Positions 61,935 to 64,000 of a stretch of 64,000 bases of DNA are shown here, piece by piece. The DNA lies in the NCBI GenBank assembly GCA_963676635.1, contig OY781105.1, forward strand, positions 1,426,001 to 1,490,000, given 5' to 3'. Each line of letters opens with the position of its first letter. The stretch's first letter is position 1. Under the pieces are notes generated by a model, which had not been told where the DNA came from, searched no databases, and was given only the letters and a program-made list of their open reading frames with translations. This stretch comes from GCA-002708315 sp963676635. Its GTDB lineage: Bacteria > Bacteroidota > Bacteroidia > Bacteroidales > F082. The translations under genes were made by a program, and so were the position numbers.

Positions 61935-62111
61935 CAATTATCACATGTCCCATCACTTGTTTATAGCTGTGTGCATTCCTGTTTTCTCTTGTGTTAATAC
62001 TTACTTTCACTTGTGTTGTTACCTACTCCCACTTGTGTCGTTATTATCTTCATAGGTATCATATTGGATTTTCATACGTATCAAACTGAGTTTTCATACG
62101 TATGAAAATAC
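61935..62111 (+). repeat. 22-nt period array D (dyad CATACGTATG), eight units
   Basis: Five CTTGTGT-like units have their TGTG-equivalent at 61946 (degenerate), 61968, 61990, 62012 and 62034. Three dyads follow with axes at 62056 (degenerate CATAG/GTATC), 62078 and 62100 (CATACGTATG). Every step is 22 nt, the same 5+3 layout as array C but with the other dyad type. It lies in the convergent interval after rnz. Confidence 0.9.
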
Positions 62112-62253
62112 TGATTTGTCTTTACAAAACAACTAACGTGTCAAGTGGAAATAGTCTTTAACAATCTGCCCCATGATTCACCCTTTTATCAAAATAAATG
62201 ATGAAAAAAGACTAAATTTAAGAAATAACATCTTAAATACTCAGGCAAAAACA

Positions 62254-62406
62254 ATGATTCGATATTTTATAACAACTGATAAGCCTATAAACAAACAACT
62301 CTAAATTATAAAATCTCTTCTATTTGAAGTTTGTAAAAAACACCATCTTAATAACAATAAAAATTTATTAGAAACGTTAGAACTGGCACAAAAAGAAGGG
62401 CAATAA
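62254..62406 (+). pseudogene. Possible small ORF with an in-frame stop
   Basis: ATG at 62254 opens a frame MIRYFITTDKPINKQL, interrupted by TAA at 62302, and then continues without further stop for 33 codons ('IIKSLLFEVCKKHHLNNNKN', 'LLETLELAQKEGQ') to TAA at 62404. The second part looks like an amphipathic helix pair. It could be a broken remnant or chance; no family is recognised. Confidence 0.25.
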
Positions 62407-62443
62407 AAAAACCCACCCCAGATCGAGCGATCGTTTGGGTGGG
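62404..62443 (-). terminator. Strong terminator with double stem
   Basis: Stem CCCACCC/GGGTGGG plus inner GATCG-AG-CGATC, followed on the minus strand by TTTTTTT. The distance from the PorP stop (over 200 bases) argues that it belongs mainly to the predicted small RNA. Confidence 0.8.
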
Positions 62444-62471
62444 CCCAATTATGAAAAACAAACAAAACAAG
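62404..62471 (-). ncRNA. Predicted small RNA, about 68 nt
   Basis: A complete promoter (62477-62506) drives transcription on the minus strand from about 62471. The transcript is U/G-rich at first, then enters a strong hairpin: CCCACCC/GGGTGGG (62412-62418 with 62437-62443) with inner GATCG/CGATC, followed by seven T. No ORF fits between. It lies in a convergent intergenic region, so it is not a leader or a read-through terminator of a gene. Confidence 0.55.
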
Positions 62472-62476
62472 CACTG

Positions 62477-62506
62477 CAAATATAATATATAATTTTTATT
62501 TGTCAA
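62477..62506 (-). promoter_or_regulatory. Promoter of the predicted small RNA
   Basis: Minus strand TTG (62506-62504), a 19-nt spacer, TATATTTG (62484-62477): full match to the Bacteroidota promoter, pointing away from the PorP gene. Confidence 0.65.
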
Positions 62507-62647
62507 TATTTTAACAATTTTTTTTGCTTAAAATTTTAGTTTTAATAAATGAAAGGCCTTTTTTAATGAAAAATATCAAAATGTTTTAAAAGGTCTGTAG
62601 ACTATAATTAAGATATGTTACATTAAGTTTAAACTTAGGCACACTGG

Positions 62648-63553
62648 TTAATCAATAAATCTTGGGGAGTTATAAAAGGAAGGCTTTTTGCCAAATCGTG
62701 CAGAAATTACTATTTCATGAACTCCGGAGTTATAATTAGCAAAACTTCCTGCACCCATATCATAAGAATACTGGACATTTAACACTTGTGTAAGCTGAGC
62801 TCCTGCTCTGAAAATAAAAGAGGTTTGAGTGCGATAAGCAATACCAGCGTTAAATTTATCTTTAAGAAGCATATCTGCTGATATTCCATAACAATCTATT
62901 GTGCCGCTTCTGAAATAATCAAGTCCACCAACAATATTAAGGTTCTCATACACATCGAACTCATAATCTGCATAAGCATGATTTTGAATAGGAATCTTGA
63001 AAATGGTTGAGTTACTATTAGATACAGTAATATGGTTGGATGCAAATCCAACACAAAAGCCTCTGAAAATATATTCTGCACCAAAATCAAAATCCGGTTG
63101 CAGCTTAGATTCATCAGATACAGGCATTTGCATTTCTGCTTCCTCAAAGCGCAGCTTCGAATAGTCGAACTTTCTCAAGTACAAGCCTGCACCCACTCCC
63201 AAAGATATGCTATGTCCGCCGCGAATATATATTCTATAAGCATAATCTATTTTCAGATTTTGTGTCAGGGTAGCACCCACCGACTGGTTAATAATATTCA
63301 CTGCAAGTCCCATGTTTTGCTTATTAATAAAGCCTGAAACATAAGCCCATTGCATATTGGGAGCATCATCAAAACCAATCCATTGCTGGTGGGCTCCAAG
63401 ATAGGCATTAATCATCCCGTTATTTTCAATGGCTGCAGGATTATGAGCCAGACGATTAATCTGATAATTATTGAATAGCAAGTCCGACTGCCCCATCATC
63501 AAACAAGGTATCGACAATACAAATAACAGAATAAGCATCAATAATTTCTTCAT
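62648..63553 (-). CDS. PorP/SprF family T9SS membrane protein
   Basis: 301 residues. Signal peptide 'LLMLILLFVLSIPCLMMGQS'; the family opening 'LFNNYQINRLAHNPAAIENN' and a beta-barrel with 'IYIRGGHSISLGVGAGLYLR', 'ISADMLLKDKFNAGIAYRTQ' and 'EIVISARFGKKP' near the end. Family members sit in the outer membrane and partner with T9SS and type B cargo. Starts one base after the stop of the OmpA-family gene, with GGAGG in the spacer region, an unusually clear Shine-Dalgarno for this genome. Confidence 0.92.
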   Translation of the reverse strand: MKKLLMLILLFVLSIPCLMMGQSDLLFNNYQINRLAHNPAAIENNGMINAYLGAHQQWIGFDDAPNMQWAYVSGFINKQNMGLAVNIINQSVGATLTQNLKIDYAYRIYIRGGHSISLGVGAGLYLRKFDYSKLRFEEAEMQMPVSDESKLQPDFDFGAEYIFRGFCVGFASNHITVSNSNSTIFKIPIQNHAYADYEFDVYENLNIVGGLDYFRSGTIDCYGISADMLLKDKFNAGIAYRTQTSFIFRAGAQLTQVLNVQYSYDMGAGSFANYNSGVHEIVISARFGKKPSFYNSPRFID

Positions 63554-63554
63554 A

Positions 63555-64000
63555 TCACCTACCTCCTTCTATTTTAAGTGCCATAGACACAGGTATTTTC
63601 TCATTATCATAATAACAAACAATAAAACAATCAGAATAGCCCATTAGCCTGAGTTTCTTCAACAATTTGCGTGCATCAGAGAAATTATAACGTGCGCCCA
63701 CTTCATATTTAAACAAGCCAGCATCCTGAACTTCATAAACCTCAACATCCGGGATTTTCCTTTTTATATCACTGAAATCCTCATCTTTATCTCGTTTTCT
63801 TGAAGAAGACAAAAGCTGCAAATGGTATTCCAGATTACCTGATTCTGAAGAGACAGACCAAATACTAAAATCACTACCAGTTACCTGGAAAGTAGTTCTG
63901 CGGTTTGCCTGATGTTCATCTTCTGTACTTGCATTAGCAATCAGCAATCTGGATTCACCATAGCCAACAGCATTCAACCTGTTTCTATCAATACCCTTAT
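63555..64000 (-). CDS. C-terminal part of an OmpA-family protein (5' end outside window)
   Basis: The frame stays open to the window edge ('KGIDRNRLNAVGYGESRLL' reads through 64000). It begins within the OmpA peptidoglycan-binding domain end ('GYGESRLLIANASTEDEHQA', 'NRRTTFQVT'), then a ~110-residue C-terminal part with SPOR-like features ('LFKYEVGARYNFSDARKLLK', 'KLRLMGYSDCFIVCYYDNEK'). Together with PorP it forms the OmpA-PorP pair common at T9SS-related loci. Periplasmic, bound to peptidoglycan. Confidence 0.85.
   Translation of the reverse strand, partial: KGIDRNRLNAVGYGESRLLIANASTEDEHQANRRTTFQVTGSDFSIWSVSSESGNLEYHLQLLSSSRKRDKDEDFSDIKRKIPDVEVYEVQDAGLFKYEVGARYNFSDARKLLKKLRLMGYSDCFIVCYYDNEKIPVSMALKIEGGR

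Overview
The window reads as a chromosomal segment of a member of the Bacteroidota, most likely an anaerobic or microaerophilic Bacteroidales/Marinilabiliales-type organism. The evidence is: proteins with type IX secretion (T9SS) sorting domains, a gingipain-like C25 protease, a PorP/SprF homologue, Bacteroidota-type -7 promoter boxes (TAnnTTTG), few Shine-Dalgarno sequences, moderately AT-rich DNA, a tungsten-type aldehyde ferredoxin oxidoreductase and a rubrerythrin. No phage, plasmid, CRISPR array or complete insertion sequence is visible.

Layout. 1-0.6 kb: 3' end of a T9SS cargo gene and a tRNA-Met(CAU). 1-2.9 kb: a LemA-TPM-TPM cluster. 3.6-7.1 kb: putative 10-TM metal exporter, rubrerythrin, M14 carboxypeptidase. 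7.7-10.2 kb: sulfotransferase and MOP flippase (surface glycan). 10.2-15.9 kb: HEAT-like protein, CvfB-like S1 protein, macro-domain hydrolase, NfeD protease, DUF2061 protein, inositol-monophosphatase family enzyme and Lgt. 16.1-18.8 kb: orphan membrane protein, RhuM-family protein and DUF364 protein. 18.9-21.0 kb: the AOR. 21.9-27.5 kb: small membrane protein, MutL, two rhomboids, an EEP-family hydrolase and glutathione peroxidase. 27.7-36 kb: Bax-like glucosaminidase, acyltransferase, hybrid histidine kinase, DUF2279 protein, phosphomannomutase, MltG and a GNAT enzyme. 36.2-40.5 kb: large gingipain-like T9SS protease. 41-49 kb: ArgS, RlmD, and on the minus strand CoA-binding protein, T9SS type B protein, DUF1573, YajC, YbbR, CoaE and AroK. 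49-58 kb: ClpB, GH13 lipoprotein, pirin, Omp85-like protein, a beta-barrel/VOC fusion and YchF. 58.7-62 kb: ribosomal protein S1 and RNase Z. 62.6-64 kb: PorP/SprF and the 3' part of an OmpA-family gene.

Most genes are ordinary core functions. The unusual material is between genes. (1) Four arrays near 7.6, 21.4, 40.7 and 62.0 kb are built on an exact 22-nt period. Each joins a run of CTTGTGT-core units to a run of perfect dyads that stay in the same 22-nt register. The dyad type alternates GATGCGCATC / CATACGTATG / GATGCGCATC / CATACGTATG along the window. I know of no described element of this kind and regard it as the best candidate for something new. (2) Interspersed 7- and 8-nt minisatellites, a roughly 70-100-nt dispersed repeat (four copies), a 180-bp tandem duplication and small GC hairpins sit mostly just 3' of stop codons; in two genes they appear to supply the last codons. 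(3) A stand-alone promoter-terminator pair near 62.4-62.5 kb predicts a roughly 70-nt small RNA. All functional statements come from reading motifs by eye; no database search was run.
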